The notes under the pieces: generated by a model | The model's input: only the letters and a program-made list of their open reading frames with translations | Told to the model about the DNA's origin: nothing | Databases searched by the model: none | Origin: Chthonobacter rhizosphaerae | GTDB taxonomy: Bacteria > Pseudomonadota > Alphaproteobacteria > Rhizobiales > Pleomorphomonadaceae | Direction of reading: 5' to 3' | Length of the DNA: 64,000 nt | Assembly: GCF_013839525.1 (NCBI RefSeq) | Contig: NZ_JACDIS010000005.1 | Location: 186,001-250,000, forward strand | Shown here: positions 9,070-17,818 of the stretch, piece by piece | How the letters are laid out: the number at the start of each line of letters is the position of its first letter | Numbering within the stretch: the stretch's first letter is position 1 | Position numbers and translations under genes: made by a program

Positions 9070-10155
9070 TCAGCCCCGGCGGACCACCCGGTTGACGTGG
9101 CCCATCTTGCGGCCGGGACGGGACTCGGCCTTGCCGTAGAGGTGCAGGCGGGCGGCGGGATCGGACACGATGGCGAACCAGTCGTCCGCCTCGGCGCCGA
9201 TCAGGTTGCGCATCTCCACGTCGCCGAGCCGGTCCACCGACCCGAGCGGCCAGCCCGCAATGGCGCGCACGTGATTCTCGAACTGGGAGGTGACGGCGCC
9301 GTCCTCGGTCCAGTGGCCGGAGTTGTGGACCCGCGGCGCGAGCTCGTTGACGAGGAGCCGCTCGCCGGCGCCGTCGCGGACGACGAACATCTCCACGCCG
9401 AGGACGCCCACGTAGTCGAGCGCCTCGGCGATGCGGCAGCCGAGGTCGCGGGCGGCCGTCAGCGTGTCCGCCGAGACGGCGGCGGGCACGGTGGTGGTGG
9501 CGAGAATGTGGTTCTCGTGCCGGTTCTCGCCGATCTCGTAGACGGCGGTGTCGCCGGACCGGCCGCGGACCACGATGGCCGAGACCTCCAGCGCGAACGG
9601 GACGAGGCCTTCCAGGATGCAGGGGGCGGCGAGGCGCGCGAGGGCGGCGCGGGCCTCCTCGAGGGTGGCGACCTTGGCCTGGCCCTTGCCGTCGTAGCCG
9701 AACCGGGTGGTCTTCAGGATGGCCGGCAGGCCGGTGACGGCGACGGCGGCCTCCAGGTCCGCTTCGGCGTCCACGGGCGCGAAGGGCGCGACCGCGATGC
9801 CGGCGCCGGCGAAAAAGCGCTTCTCGGCCACGCGGTCCTGGGTGATCGCGAGGGCGCGGGCGTCCGGATAGAGGGGCTTGGCGGCCGACAGGATGCGGGC
9901 GGTCTCCGCCGGGACGTTCTCGAACTCGTAGGTGATGACGTCCACCTCGCGGGCGAACACCGCGAGGGCGTCCGCGTCCTCGTAGGGCGCGATGGTGTGG
10001 ACGGCGGCGACTTCGAAGGCGGGGCTCGCCGGATCCGGGCAGTAGACGTGGCATCGGAAGCCGAGGCGGGCGGCGGCGAGCGCCACCATGCGGCCGAGCT
10101 GGCCGCCGCCGAGGATGCCGATGACGGAACCGGGCTTCAGGGGATCACGCGTCAT
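9070..10155 (-). CDS. purK: N5-carboxyaminoimidazole ribonucleotide synthetase
   Basis: 361-residue ATP-grasp enzyme of purine biosynthesis that carboxylates AIR with bicarbonate and ATP to N5-CAIR. It begins with the family N-terminus [24 protein letters not shown], has the ATP-grasp lysine region [17 protein letters not shown], the ligand-binding [28 protein letters not shown] segment, and ends in the usual C-terminal barrel. It overlaps the 3' end of purE by 11 bases on the same strand, so the two are translationally coupled and in the expected purE-purK order. Confidence 0.95.
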   Translation of the reverse strand: MTRDPLKPGSVIGILGGGQLGRMVALAAARLGFRCHVYCPDPASPAFEVAAVHTIAPYEDADALAVFAREVDVITYEFENVPAETARILSAAKPLYPDARALAITQDRVAEKRFFAGAGIAVAPFAPVDAEADLEAAVAVTGLPAILKTTRFGYDGKGQAKVATLEEARAALARLAAPCILEGLVPFALEVSAIVVRGRSGDTAVYEIGENRHENHILATTTVPAAVSADTLTAARDLGCRIAEALDYVGVLGVEMFVVRDGAGERLLVNELAPRVHNSGHWTEDGAVTSQFENHVRAIAGWPLGSVDRLGDVEMRNLIGAEADDWFAIVSDPAARLHLYGKAESRPGRKMGHVNRVVRRG

Positions 10156-10639
10156 CGACGGGCACCTCCGCGACGGCGGCGGTCTGGGCCGACCGGAAGG
10201 CGTCGAGCCGGCCGGCGAGATCCGGATCGGACAGCGCCAGCACGGCGGCGGCGAGGAGGGCGGCGTTGATGGCGCCGGGCTTGCCGATGGCGAGCGTTCC
10301 GACCGGAATGCCGCCGGGCATCTGGACGATGGAGAGGAGGCTGTCCTCGCCGGAGAGGGCCTTGCTCTCCACCGGCACGCCGAACACCGGCAAAGGCGTG
10401 AGCGAGGCGGTCATGCCGGGCAGATGGGCGGCGCCGCCGGCCCCGGCGATGATGACCTTGAAGCCGGCGTCGCGGGCGCCCTTGGCGAAGGCCACCATGC
10501 GCTCCGGCGTGCGGTGGGCGGAGACGATGCGGGCCTCGTAGGCGATGCCGAGCGCGTCCAGGGTGACGGCCGCATGCTTCATGGTGGACCAGTCGGACTG
10601 GCTGCCCATGATGATGGCAACGGGTTTGGCCTCGGACAT
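10145..10639 (-). CDS. purE: N5-carboxyaminoimidazole ribonucleotide mutase
   Basis: Class I PurE, 164 residues from the ATG at 10639, converting N5-CAIR to CAIR, the step after PurK. The diagnostic motifs are present: [12 protein letters not shown] for phosphate binding, SAHRTPERM with the catalytic histidine, and [11 protein letters not shown]. The start is uncertain: a GTG three codons upstream (10648) has AGAAGGGA directly before it, whereas the ATG is 12 bases from that site. Class I type fits the presence of PurK just downstream. Confidence 0.93.
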   Translation of the reverse strand: MSEAKPVAIIMGSQSDWSTMKHAAVTLDALGIAYEARIVSAHRTPERMVAFAKGARDAGFKVIIAGAGGAAHLPGMTASLTPLPVFGVPVESKALSGEDSLLSIVQMPGGIPVGTLAIGKPGAINAALLAAAVLALSDPDLAGRLDAFRSAQTAAVAEVPVDDA

Positions 10640-10741
10640 CGCGGACACCGGTCCCTTCTCGTGAGGTTCGGGAGGGGGAGTTAGCCGGATCGGGGCCCGG
10701 AGGCAAGGCGGCGCGCGGGCGCGCTTCGGCCGGGCCGGCGG

Positions 10742-10948
10742 TCAGGCGATGATGTCGGGGACGATCTGGTCTTCCAGGTGCTGGATCCGGTCCTTCAGCA
10801 CCAGCTTGCGCTTCTTCAGGCGCTGGATCTGGATGGTGTCGCCCGTGCCGAGCGCCACCATGGCCGAGATCGCCGCGTCCAAGTCGCGATGCTCCTGACG
10901 CAAGCGGGCCAATTCGATTCGGACTTCCTGCTCATCGTGCTCGGTCAT
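10742..10948 (-). CDS. YdcH family (DUF465) small coiled-coil protein
   Basis: 68-residue protein of the YdcH/DUF465 family, whose members are short helical hairpins of unknown function. The family core is visible: VRIELARLRQEHRDLDAAI, then IQIQRLKKRKLVLKDRIQHLED. The ATG at 10948 gives the usual length; a further in-frame start eight codons upstream adds residues not typical of the family. A second family member lies 326 bp away on the opposite strand. Confidence 0.85.
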   Translation of the reverse strand: MTEHDEQEVRIELARLRQEHRDLDAAISAMVALGTGDTIQIQRLKKRKLVLKDRIQHLEDQIVPDIIA

Positions 10949-11274
10949 ACGCCGCCCTAACCCCGCGAACACGGCACGCCGCCCGGCCGGGCCTTGCGGC
11001 CGGATGACGTCATTCCGTCTTCCCTATACCAGAACTTCGCCGCCACTTCATGTGCCGTCTGCCGTCCGTCAACGGCTTCGACGAGCGCGGGCGGGGGCGG
11101 TGCGGACCCCTTGGGAATTCCTGACCCGGCCGTTCAAATTCGAGCAACAAAATTACCCGTTTCGGCGGCTTGAAGTTTGGAAAGTTGCCCCCTTGCAGTC
11201 CTTCCCGGTCGACATCATGTAGGTTTGGTGACACACTGGTCACGTAGGCATGGGATCAACGGAAGGAGGCCCAC
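10949..11274. other. Intergenic region between the two divergent YdcH genes
   Basis: Divergent regulatory space for the two DUF465 genes. It contains a short inverted repeat GTGAC-N6-GTCAC at 11228-11243, about 30 bases upstream of the plus-strand start, and CTTGCA near 11195 as a weak -35 candidate. No gene is supported inside it. Confidence 0.4.
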
Positions 11275-11457
11275 ATGTCAATCCAGTCGCATATTGCAGA
11301 GCTCGAGCGTCGTCATGCCGCCCTGGAGCGGCAAATCGAAGAAGCGGCGCAGCATCCCAGTGTCGATGCGATTCAACTCAAAGAGCTCAAGCGACGGAAG
11401 CTTCACCTGAAGGATGAGATCGTCAGATTGGCGAGCGCGAAACCTTCGGTGCACTGA
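11275..11457 (+). CDS. YdcH family (DUF465) small coiled-coil protein
   Basis: 60-residue second DUF465 protein, with IAELERRHAALERQIEEAA followed by IQLKELKRRKLHLKDEIVRL, matching the 10742-10948 protein in the same two helices. The function of the family is unknown. A strong ribosome-binding site, GGAAGGAGG, sits ahead of the ATG. A near-perfect terminator hairpin follows the stop, so it is monocistronic. Confidence 0.88.
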   Translation: MSIQSHIAELERRHAALERQIEEAAQHPSVDAIQLKELKRRKLHLKDEIVRLASAKPSVH

Positions 11458-11486
11458 GACATCTTTCCTAGAGATCCTACCATGTG

Positions 11487-11520
11487 AAAAGGGCGCCGCG
11501 GCCAACCGCGGCGCCCTTTT
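11487..11520. terminator. Bidirectional Rho-independent terminator
   Basis: A 15-base-pair perfect stem (AAAAGGGCGCCGCGG / CCGCGGCGCCCTTTT) around a CCAA loop, with T-runs when read on either strand. It serves the YdcH gene on the plus strand and the OpgC-like gene on the minus strand, which converge here. Confidence 0.9.
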
Positions 11521-11594
11521 CGCGTGGAGCTCTGGAGAGAGCCTGGAAAGAGCCTGGAGAACGGACCGACGGCCGACGGGCCGGCGGACGGCCG

Positions 11595-12761
11595 TCAGGC
11601 GGCGGCGGGAACGCCGGCTGCAAGGCCCGGCTCCGCGCGGCCGGCGGCCTTGCCGGCGCGCGCGGCCTTTTCGGCGCTCGCCATCCAGTCGAGCCCGTAG
11701 GCAAGGCCGGCCTGGATCGCGATCGCGAGCGCGAGGAGCGGCAGCTGGACCCCCGCCGTGGGCGCGTAGACCGCCATCACGGTCTGGCCGACCATGCAGA
11801 GGAGGGTGCCGGTCCAGAACACCGGCAGGGCATGACGGCCGGCCACCGTGAGCGGGTTGGACGCGGGCAGGCGGCGGACCAGGTCCATCAGCCCGCTGTG
11901 GCCGACCACGTAGAGGAGCGACAGGATGTGGAGGAGCCGGCCGATGGCGACGAACGGCTTCTCGTTGGCGTAGAAGCGGTCGGGTAGGGGCAGGTCCGGC
12001 ATGGAGCCGTAGAGGTTCCAGCGGTGGAAGACGCAGCCGGCCACCAGATAGGCGAGGGCGAGCCACCAGAGCGGGCGCACATAGGGCACCGGCGGGCGCT
12101 TCTGCATGAGGCGGACGCCGACGAAGAAGCCGGTGACGAACAGGAGCTGCCAGGCGAAGGGATTGAAGAACCAGTGGCCCGCCGCCGGATAGGCGGGCGG
12201 CGACCAGCCGTAGATCTGCGTGAGCGCGTAGACGATGGCCGAGACGCCGAGGAGGGGCGCCAGACCGCGGGAGGCGAGAAGCATCATCAGCGGCAGGGCG
12301 AGAAGCAGGAGCACGTACATCGGCAGGATGTTGTGGTAGCCGATCTGGTGCGTCATGGCGGCGAGGCCGACGAGGCCGCGCACCGGATCCGCCATCACGG
12401 GGGCGATGTTGAGGGTGTCGAGGAGGTCCGTGCGGCCGAAGTGCACGGCCGCCCAGGCGAAGACCGCGATGCCGGCGACGATGGACGCCACGTGGGCGAC
12501 GTAGAGTGTGCCGGCGCGCTTCACCGCCTTCAGGCTGGCGAGCAGGCGATGACCCTCGCTGAAGCGCGGGAAATAGGCGAAGGCGGCGGCGATGCCGGCC
12601 AGCACCACGAACAGCTCGGCGGAATCGGTGAGGCCGAAGTTCTTGTGCGTGAACGGCTCCAGCACATTGCCGGGCACGTGGTTGATGAAGATGGTCAGGA
12701 GGGCGAGACCGCGGATGAAATCGATCCGGTGATCCCGCGCCCCGAGGCTCTTGACGGTCAT
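11595..12761 (-). CDS. opgC: OpgC-like membrane acyltransferase
   Basis: 388-residue multi-spanning protein with about ten membrane helices. The N-terminus, RDHRIDFIRGLALLTIFINH followed by VPGNVLEPFTHKNFGLTDSAELFVVLAGI, matches the OpgC_C family, which adds succinyl groups to osmoregulated periplasmic glucans at the inner membrane; the RxDFxRG and INH residues are typical of this acyltransferase group. Other OpgC-domain proteins act on different glycans, so the substrate is inferred. The ATG at 12761 places the family motif ten residues from the start. The end of the protein is a soluble Ala-rich tail. Confidence 0.8.
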   Translation of the reverse strand: MTVKSLGARDHRIDFIRGLALLTIFINHVPGNVLEPFTHKNFGLTDSAELFVVLAGIAAAFAYFPRFSEGHRLLASLKAVKRAGTLYVAHVASIVAGIAVFAWAAVHFGRTDLLDTLNIAPVMADPVRGLVGLAAMTHQIGYHNILPMYVLLLLALPLMMLLASRGLAPLLGVSAIVYALTQIYGWSPPAYPAAGHWFFNPFAWQLLFVTGFFVGVRLMQKRPPVPYVRPLWWLALAYLVAGCVFHRWNLYGSMPDLPLPDRFYANEKPFVAIGRLLHILSLLYVVGHSGLMDLVRRLPASNPLTVAGRHALPVFWTGTLLCMVGQTVMAVYAPTAGVQLPLLALAIAIQAGLAYGLDWMASAEKAARAGKAAGRAEPGLAAGVPAAA

Positions 12762-12854
12762 GATGGGCGTGCGTGTCCTGTTGTTCACCGGGACCGTAGC
12801 CGCGGCAACCTGAACGGCAGATGAGCGGCCGGTCCAGGCCGCCACGGCCGCGCT

Positions 12855-13646
12855 TCAGTTTGCCGCCAAACCCGAGACGCCGTCGATGATCAATTTGATG
12901 GCGATCAGGAAGATCGACACGGCGAGCAGCCGGTAGAAGGCCGTCTCGTTGATGAGGCGGACGAGCCGGACCCCGACGAGGGTGGCCCCGATGGCGGCCG
13001 GCGACAGGATGGCGACCGCCGTCATGGTCTCGGCGGTGAACTGGCCGAGGGCCGCGTAGGGCACCACCTTCACGCTGTTGAGGATGGCGAAGTAGATGGC
13101 CGAGGTGCCGGCGTAGAGCACCGGCGGCAGGCGGAGCGGCACCACATAGGTCTGGAACGGCGGGCCGCCGGCGTGGGCGACGAAGCTCGTGTAGCCGGCG
13201 AGGCTGCCCCAGAAGCCGGCGGCCGCGCCGTTCGGCTTCCTGATCGGGGGGACGCCCTCCGGCGTGCGCTTCGCCAGGGCGCGGCGGCGCTCCTGCAGGC
13301 CGTAGCGGATCAGGAAGGCGAGCGCGATGGCGCCGACGATGAGGCGGACCGCATCGTCCGACACCAGGGAGGCGGTCGCCCAGCCGACGGCGGTGCCGAC
13401 CATGCCGCCCGGCAGGAGCGAGAGCACCACGCCGCGATCGAAGGTGCTGCGGTAGGCCCAGACCGACACCGCATCCATGATGAGCAGGATCGGCAGCATC
13501 AGGCCGGCCGCCTGGACCGGCGAGATGACGAGCGCGAGGAGCGGGACGGCGGCGAAGCCGAACGCCCCCCCGAAGCCGCCCTTCGACAGGCCGGTGAGGA
13601 GGACGGCCGGCACGGCGGCGGCATAGAACCAGGGGTCGGTCAGCAT
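12855..13646 (-). CDS. TauE/SafE family sulfite/anion exporter-like permease
   Basis: 263 residues with about eight hydrophobic helices in two similar halves, each containing the family's glycine-rich entry: LLTGLSKGGFGGAFGFAAVP near the N-terminus and GSLAGYTSFVAHAGGPPFQTY in the second half. TauE/SafE permeases export sulfite, sulfoacetate or related organic anions; the substrate here is not evident. The ATG at 13646 starts just before the first helix. It is divergent from the propionyl-CoA synthetase gene. A second, distinct TauE/SafE gene is at 41.4 kb. Confidence 0.82.
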   Translation of the reverse strand: MLTDPWFYAAAVPAVLLTGLSKGGFGGAFGFAAVPLLALVISPVQAAGLMLPILLIMDAVSVWAYRSTFDRGVVLSLLPGGMVGTAVGWATASLVSDDAVRLIVGAIALAFLIRYGLQERRRALAKRTPEGVPPIRKPNGAAAGFWGSLAGYTSFVAHAGGPPFQTYVVPLRLPPVLYAGTSAIYFAILNSVKVVPYAALGQFTAETMTAVAILSPAAIGATLVGVRLVRLINETAFYRLLAVSIFLIAIKLIIDGVSGLAAN

Positions 13647-13801
13647 CGGCGGGGAGGCGTCCTCCGGGAGGGGACACCCGCGTACGACAAAACGCGGATC
13701 GCCGAAAGTCTCGCATCCAAAGTGGCATCGCTCGTCGCTTGCCAAAACAGCCGGCGCGGCGGACATTTCGGCCCAAATCGGTGGAGCGGGAGGAAGACGC
13801 G

Positions 13802-15700
13802 ATGAGCCGTTACGGCGAGGTCTATGCCGCGTGGAAGCGGGATCCGGCCGGCTTCTGGAGCGAGGCCGCGGCCGCGATCGAGTGGATCGAGACGCCGACG
13901 GCGGCGTTCGACCCGAACGCCGGCGTCTACGGGCGCTGGTTCGTGGGCGGCGTGTGCAACACCGCCTGGAACTGCCTGGACCGGCACGTGGCGGCCGGGC
14001 GCGGCGACCAGGCGGCGGTGATCCACGACAGCCCGGTCACCGGCACCAAGCGCGTGCTCACCTACAGCGAGATGACCGCCAAGGTGGAAGCGGTGGCGGC
14101 CGTGCTCGTGGACCGGGGCGTGACGGCGGGCGACCGGGTGATCGTCTACATGCCGATGATCCCGGAGGCGCTGGTGGCGATGCTCGCCTGCGCGCGCATC
14201 GGGGCGATCCACTCGGTGGTGTTCGGCGGCTTCGCCTCGCGCGAGCTCGCCACCCGCATCGACGACGCCAAGCCGAAGGCCATCATCTCGGCCTCGTGCG
14301 GCATCGAGCCGAACCGGATCATCGCCTACAAGCCGCTTCTCGACGAGGCGATCAGCCTCTCCACGCACAAGCCCGAGACGGTGCTGGTGCACCAGCGCGA
14401 GCAATTGACGGCGAGCCTCGACGCGGGGCGCGACCTGGACCTGGCGGCCGCCATGGCGGCGGTGGCCGGACGGCGCGTGCCGTGCGTACCCGTGAAGGCG
14501 ACGGACCCGGCCTACATCCTATACACGTCCGGCACCACCGGCCAGCCGAAGGGCGTGGTCCGCGACACGGGCGGCCACATTGTGGCGCTCGCCTGGTCGA
14601 TGGGGGCGGTCTACGACATCAAGCCGGGGGAGGTGTTCTGGGCGGCCTCCGACGTCGGCTGGGTGGTGGGTCATTCCTACATCGTCTACGCGCCGCTCCT
14701 GATCGGCGCGACGACCGTGGTCTACGAGGGCAAGCCGGTGGGGACGCCCGACGCGGGCGCCTTCTGGCGCATGGTGGAGGAATACCGGATCTCGGCGCTC
14801 TTCACCGCGCCGACCGCCTTCCGGGCGATCAAGAAGGAGGACCCGACCGGCGCCTTCATCGGCAAGTACGACCTCTCGTCCCTGCGCACCCTGTTCCTCG
14901 CCGGCGAGCGGGCGGACCCGGACACGGTGAAGTGGGCCGAGGAGAAGCTGAACGTGCCGGTGGTGGACCACTGGTGGCAGACGGAGACCGGTTGGGCGAT
15001 CGCCGCCAACCCGGTGGGCCTCGGCCTCCTGCCGGTGAAGCACGGATCGCCGACGGTGCCGATGCCGGGCTACGACGTGGAGGTGCTGGACGACGCCGGC
15101 CATCCGGTGGAGGCGGGCAAGCTCGGCAACATCGTCATCAAGCTGCCGCTGCCGCCGGGCTGCCTGCCCACGTTGTGGAACGCGGACGAGCGCTTCCGGT
15201 CGAGCTATCTCGCCGAGTTCCCCGGCTACTACAAGACGGCGGACGCCGGCATCATGGACGAGGACGGCTATCTGTTCATCATGAGCCGGACCGACGACAT
15301 CATCAACGTCGCGGGCCATCGCCTGTCCACGGGTGGCATGGAGGAGGTGCTGGCGAGCCACCCGGACGTGGCCGAGTGCGCGGTGATCGGCATCGCGGAC
15401 GCCCTGAAGGGGCAGGCGCCGTGCGGCTTCGTGGTGCTGAAGGCGGGCGTGACCCGGCCGCACGCGGAGATCGAGACGGAGCTGGTGGGCCTCGTCCGCG
15501 ACAGGATCGGCCCGGTGGCGGCCTTCAAGCTGGCCATCACGGTGGACCGGCTGCCGAAGACGCGATCGGGCAAGATCCTGCGCGGCACCATGCGGCAGAT
15601 CGCCGACGGCGAGGACTTCCGCATGCCGGCCACCATCGACGACCCGGCCATCCTGGACGAGATCCGGGCGGCGGTGGGGGCGAAGACCGGCAAGGCCTGA
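13802..15700 (+). CDS. prpE: Propionyl-CoA synthetase
   Basis: 632-residue acyl-adenylate-forming enzyme that activates propionate with ATP and CoA. The PrpE-specific hallmarks are present: the N-terminal ACAS extension (WIETPTAAFDPNAG...GRWFVGG), the P-loop YTSGTTGQPKGVVRDTGGH near residue 242, HWWQTETGW, YYKTADAG, and the C-terminal RSGKILRGTMR with the catalytic, acetylatable lysine near residue 590. The RDTGGH after the P-loop separates it from acetyl-CoA synthetase. GGAGGAA lies seven bases before the ATG. No methylcitrate-cycle or propionyl-CoA carboxylase genes are adjacent. Confidence 0.92.
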   Translation: MSRYGEVYAAWKRDPAGFWSEAAAAIEWIETPTAAFDPNAGVYGRWFVGGVCNTAWNCLDRHVAAGRGDQAAVIHDSPVTGTKRVLTYSEMTAKVEAVAAVLVDRGVTAGDRVIVYMPMIPEALVAMLACARIGAIHSVVFGGFASRELATRIDDAKPKAIISASCGIEPNRIIAYKPLLDEAISLSTHKPETVLVHQREQLTASLDAGRDLDLAAAMAAVAGRRVPCVPVKATDPAYILYTSGTTGQPKGVVRDTGGHIVALAWSMGAVYDIKPGEVFWAASDVGWVVGHSYIVYAPLLIGATTVVYEGKPVGTPDAGAFWRMVEEYRISALFTAPTAFRAIKKEDPTGAFIGKYDLSSLRTLFLAGERADPDTVKWAEEKLNVPVVDHWWQTETGWAIAANPVGLGLLPVKHGSPTVPMPGYDVEVLDDAGHPVEAGKLGNIVIKLPLPPGCLPTLWNADERFRSSYLAEFPGYYKTADAGIMDEDGYLFIMSRTDDIINVAGHRLSTGGMEEVLASHPDVAECAVIGIADALKGQAPCGFVVLKAGVTRPHAEIETELVGLVRDRIGPVAAFKLAITVDRLPKTRSGKILRGTMRQIADGEDFRMPATIDDPAILDEIRAAVGAKTGKA

Positions 15701-15713
15701 GGCGGGACGGAGA

Positions 15714-15773
15714 CGCCGGGCCGAGAGGGCCCGGCGGCTTGATGAGGACGGCGGGCCGAGACGGCCCGGCGGC
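15714..15773. terminator. Two consecutive GC-rich hairpins between convergent genes
   Basis: Almost the same element, CGGGCCGAGA followed by GGCCCGGCGGC, occurs twice (about 15717-15738 and 15752-15773). Each copy folds into a hairpin with a small GAGA-like loop. They separate prpE from the convergent MFS gene and probably act as terminators, although no T-run follows. Confidence 0.5.
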
Positions 15774-15806
15774 GGCATGAGGACGGCGGGACGGGGCGAT
15801 CCGCCG

Positions 15807-17003
15807 TCAGGCGGCCCGGTCGGCAAGGGCGTCCGGGGCGCGTCGGCGGGCGGCGTCGAGCCCGAGGGCGATGACGGCGGCGAGCGCGACCGCGCCGGCG
15901 GCGACGGAGAAGCCGGCGGCCGGCGGCAGCATCAGCGCCGCCGTGAGGCCCGGCACGGCCACGGGGCCGAGCGACATGCCAAGATCGGTGCCGGTGCGGA
16001 AGAGGCCCATGGCCCGCCCGGTGTGCCGGCGGTCGACGCCGCGGAGCGCCACCGCGCCGGCGGCCGGGATCATGGTGCCGGTGGTCGCCATCAGGAGCGC
16101 GGTGCCGACCCAGAACACCGGCACGGTGGGGGCGAGCGCCATCAGGACGAGGGTCGCGAAGGTGGCCGCAGAGGCGGCCGCGAGGGTGCGGCCCGCGCCC
16201 CACCGGTCGATGCCGAGGGCCGACAGGGGCATGACGGCGAGATTGGCCGCCGTGCCGATGCCCACCATGGCGCCGATCGTTTCCGGCGACAGGGCGAGGT
16301 CGGCGAGGCCGACGTTCGGGATCACCGTCCAGCCGGCGCCGATGCGGGCGACGAAGGCCGCGCAGCCCATGACGGCGCCGCCGAGGAGCATGGGCGCGAC
16401 GAGGCGCTCCGCGACCCCGGCGGACGCGCGCTCCGGCTTCGTCGCGGGCGCGGCGGGGAGCAGCCGGACGACGGCGAGCGCCGCGACGGCGAGAATGGCC
16501 TGGGCCATGAAGGGCACGTGGGCGCCGAACGGCCCGGTGAGGAAGCCGCCGACGAGCGGCCCGACCGCGAAGGCGAGCAGCAGCGAGCTCTGGAACCACG
16601 ACATGGCCGCGCCGCGCCGGTCCGGCCCGGCCTTCAGGATCAGTGCCGTCATGGCCGCCGTGGAGAAGAGGGCGGAGCCGGCGCCCTGGAGGGCGAGCGC
16701 CGCCATGAGCACCGCGAAGCCGAGCGGCGCGATGGCGAGCAGCGATCCGGCGAGAAGGACCAGGAGGCCGATGCCGGCCGCGGCCCGGAGCCCGACCCGA
16801 TCCACCAGGACTCCGGCCGGCACGTTGGAGAGAAGCCGCGCGAAGCCGAAGGCGCCCATGAGGAGCCCGCTCGCCAGCGCGCCCTTGCCGTTCTCCGCCG
16901 TGAGCAGCGGCAGGGCCGGCACCATCATGCCGAAGCCCAGCATGGTTGCGAAGGTGGCGCCGGCGATCGGCACTGCGGTGGCGCGAAATGATCCGGCCGT
17001 CAT
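15807..17003 (-). CDS. MFS family efflux-type transporter
   Basis: 398-residue, 12-helix major facilitator protein. The N-terminal half contains VPAGVLVDRVGLR between helices 2 and 3, matching the family motif GxLaDrxGrk, and AMGLFRTGTDLGMSLGP resembles the drug-efflux motif C region in the second half. It is divergent from a TetR regulator with only 51 bp between the two start codons, the usual arrangement for a repressor-controlled exporter, so drug or toxin efflux is likely but the substrate is unknown. The ATG at 17003 gives a start directly before helix 1. Confidence 0.85.
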   Translation of the reverse strand: MTAGSFRATAVPIAGATFATMLGFGMMVPALPLLTAENGKGALASGLLMGAFGFARLLSNVPAGVLVDRVGLRAAAGIGLLVLLAGSLLAIAPLGFAVLMAALALQGAGSALFSTAAMTALILKAGPDRRGAAMSWFQSSLLLAFAVGPLVGGFLTGPFGAHVPFMAQAILAVAALAVVRLLPAAPATKPERASAGVAERLVAPMLLGGAVMGCAAFVARIGAGWTVIPNVGLADLALSPETIGAMVGIGTAANLAVMPLSALGIDRWGAGRTLAAASAATFATLVLMALAPTVPVFWVGTALLMATTGTMIPAAGAVALRGVDRRHTGRAMGLFRTGTDLGMSLGPVAVPGLTAALMLPPAAGFSVAAGAVALAAVIALGLDAARRRAPDALADRAA

Positions 17004-17039
17004 GCTATCTGTTCCCGTTGGAGACGTGATGACAATCAA

Positions 17040-17054
17040 ACTAGACGGTCCAGT
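17040..17054. promoter_or_regulatory. Candidate TetR operator
   Basis: ACTAGAC-G-GTCCAGT is a 15-base inverted repeat with one mismatch in the 51-bp gap between the divergent MFS and TetR genes, ending directly before the TetR ATG. Its size and place suit a TetR-family operator that would control both genes. Confidence 0.45.
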
Positions 17055-17666
17055 ATGATTATGCAAGACGACGAGCCGAAAACCGGCCGGCGGGGCGAGG
17101 CCAAGCGGGACGCGATCCTGAAGGCGGCCCAGCGCTGCTTCCTGGAGGACGGCTTCGCGGTGAGCGTGGACCGGATCGCCGCCGAGGCGGACGTCTCGAA
17201 GCAGACGATCTACAGCCACTTCGGCAGCAAGGAAGGTCTCTACCGGGCGATGGCGCTCAGCACCAAGTGGCCGGTGCACGAGGCGCTTTCGGCGGACGCG
17301 CCGCTCCGGGACGTGCTGGTGCGGTTCGGATCGGCGCTCCTCGATAAGATCACCGCGCCGGAGACGATCCGTCTGCACCGGCTGCTGATCGGCCAGGCGG
17401 GGCAGTTCCCGGACCTGGCGCTCGTCCACCACGAGATCGGACCGCAGCGGAGCGTGGCGCTGCTGGCGGACCACCTGCGGCCGCACGTGGAGGCGGGGCG
17501 GCTGTCGGCGGAGAGCGCGGACGTCGCCGCCGACCACTATGTGGGCCTCCTCCTCGGCACCACGCGCCAGCGGCTCCTGTTCGGCGCGAGCCCGACGCCG
17601 ACCGCGGAGGACAACCGCCGCGCGGCGGAGCGGGCGGCGGACGTGTTCCTGAAGGCCTACGGATAA
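17055..17666 (+). CDS. TetR/AcrR family transcriptional regulator
   Basis: 203-residue repressor. The N-terminal helix-turn-helix is clear: AILKAAQRCFLEDGFAVSVDRIAAEADVSKQTIYSHFGSKEGLY-type sequence covers residues 19-64. The C-terminal ligand-binding half, with PETIRLHRLLIGQAGQFPDL and DHYVGLLLGTTRQRLLFG, resembles the AefR-like TetR C-terminal domain. It most likely represses the divergent MFS exporter and itself. Two starts are possible, ATG at 17055 and at 17061; the first abuts the palindromic operator candidate, so the mRNA leader would be very short. Confidence 0.88.
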   Translation: MIMQDDEPKTGRRGEAKRDAILKAAQRCFLEDGFAVSVDRIAAEADVSKQTIYSHFGSKEGLYRAMALSTKWPVHEALSADAPLRDVLVRFGSALLDKITAPETIRLHRLLIGQAGQFPDLALVHHEIGPQRSVALLADHLRPHVEAGRLSAESADVAADHYVGLLLGTTRQRLLFGASPTPTAEDNRRAAERAADVFLKAYG

Positions 17667-17760
17667 GGCCGCGGCGGCGACCGGGGCCGCCGGGGAGGGA
17701 CCGGGGCGCCGGGCGCGGATGAGGCCGGGGAGACCGGCCGGGAGGGGGCGGATGCGGAAA

Positions 17761-17780
17761 CGGCCGGGTCGCCCCGGCCG
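17761..17780 (-). terminator. Probable terminator of the TrcR-type gene
   Basis: CGGCCGGG-TCGC-CCCGGCCG forms a perfect eight-base-pair stem about 40 bases beyond the stop codon at 17819; on the minus strand it is followed by TTT. Confidence 0.6.
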
Positions 17781-17818
17781 CCGCTGCGATCAGCTCGAAG
17801 AGGGAAGGGCGGCGCCAG

